Assembly (NCBI GenBank): GCA_017453865.1
Contig: JAFTEC010000029.1
Location: 1-42,645 of the forward strand
Source: Lachnospiraceae bacterium
Lineage (GTDB): Bacteria > Bacillota > Clostridia > Lachnospirales > Lachnospiraceae
Length of the DNA stretch: 42,645 nt
Direction: 5' to 3'
A model generated the notes under the pieces. The model made no database searches, had not been told where the DNA came from, and saw only the letters and a list, made by a program, of their open reading frames with translations. This document shows, piece after piece, positions 42,443-42,645 of this stretch. Positions within the stretch are counted from its first letter, which is position 1; the number at the start of each line of letters is the position of its first letter. The position numbers were made by a program, and so were the translations under genes.

Positions 42443-42645
42443 TCTGGCATTCAGAGCTGTCATCCGGGGCACCGAACATTTTTCCTTTTTGAGCCTTATC
42501 CCGTATAGACTTTCGGAATTGAAGGGCATTTAGGCCATAAATAGCGGGCTTTGCCCCTAATGAACATTGAAAAATAAATACTATCCAAAAAAGAAAGATG
42601 GAAGCGACAATTCTGTGATATACGACCTAAAAAAGGCGTACTTTA
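42443..42645. other. Intergenic end of window, no gene recognised
   Basis: 203 bases. Right after birA are two T-runs (near 42478-42490) behind a very weak CGG/CCG stem, a poor terminator candidate. A small GGGC-TTT-GCCC hairpin lies at 42546-42556. The remainder is AT-rich without a convincing coding frame or promoter. Confidence 0.5.

Overview
The window looks like a chromosomal segment of a Gram-positive anaerobe of the class Clostridia, most likely a Lachnospiraceae member. This rests on the tig-clpP-clpX-lon-engB order, a rubrerythrin, an ECF vitamin-type transporter, an S-box (SAM-I) leader on metK, strong AGG/ATA codon use and AGGAGG-type ribosome sites. It is gene-dense, has no gene-free stretch over 300 bases, and shows no insertion sequence, phage gene, tRNA, rRNA or CRISPR array.

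Layout. 1-4137: a ClpX-like ATPase open at the left edge, an overlapping LspA-like protein, malQ, a CYTH protein and a DJ-1/PfpI protein, apparently one operon. 4134-12643: a proteostasis run (tig, clpP, clpX, lon), then engB and two G3E (CobW-type) GTPases, one with an extreme His-rich segment and one fused to a DUF1980-like domain. 12661-17451: a GT-C type membrane protein, an SbcD/SbcC-like pair (YhaO/YhaN type) and a two-S1-domain RNA-binding protein. 17455-23215: a 1394-residue propeller-type hybrid histidine kinase with receiver and Hpt domains, a double-receiver protein, and two small membrane proteins. 23212-27816: a DMT exporter-like protein (minus), an APC permease fused to a GGDEF domain (plus), and an aminotransferase (minus). 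28041-33112: a five-gene operon of cysteine hydrolase, ECF S, T and double-ATPase subunits, and a protein joining a NiaR-type repressor to a PfkB kinase. 33163-42442: rubrerythrin, riboswitch-controlled metK, dnaE, then pfkA, a SpoU-type RNA methyltransferase, argF and birA.

Most interesting parts. The ECF operon ends in a single protein that keeps both the NiaR helix-turn-helix plus 3H ligand domain and a PfkB kinase active site. That suggests a self-regulated uptake-and-phosphorylation system for a pyridine, nucleoside or amino-sugar type compound. Its two-domain ATPase has complementary defects (Gln in the H-loop of half 1, lost signature in half 2), leaving one good composite ATP site. 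The permease-GGDEF fusion could tie solute sensing to cyclic di-GMP. The hybrid kinase and double-receiver protein form a phosphorelay with no visible output domain. A family of short intergenic elements ending in AAGGATCTTT recurs at three places, one copy folding into several hairpins directly before dnaE.
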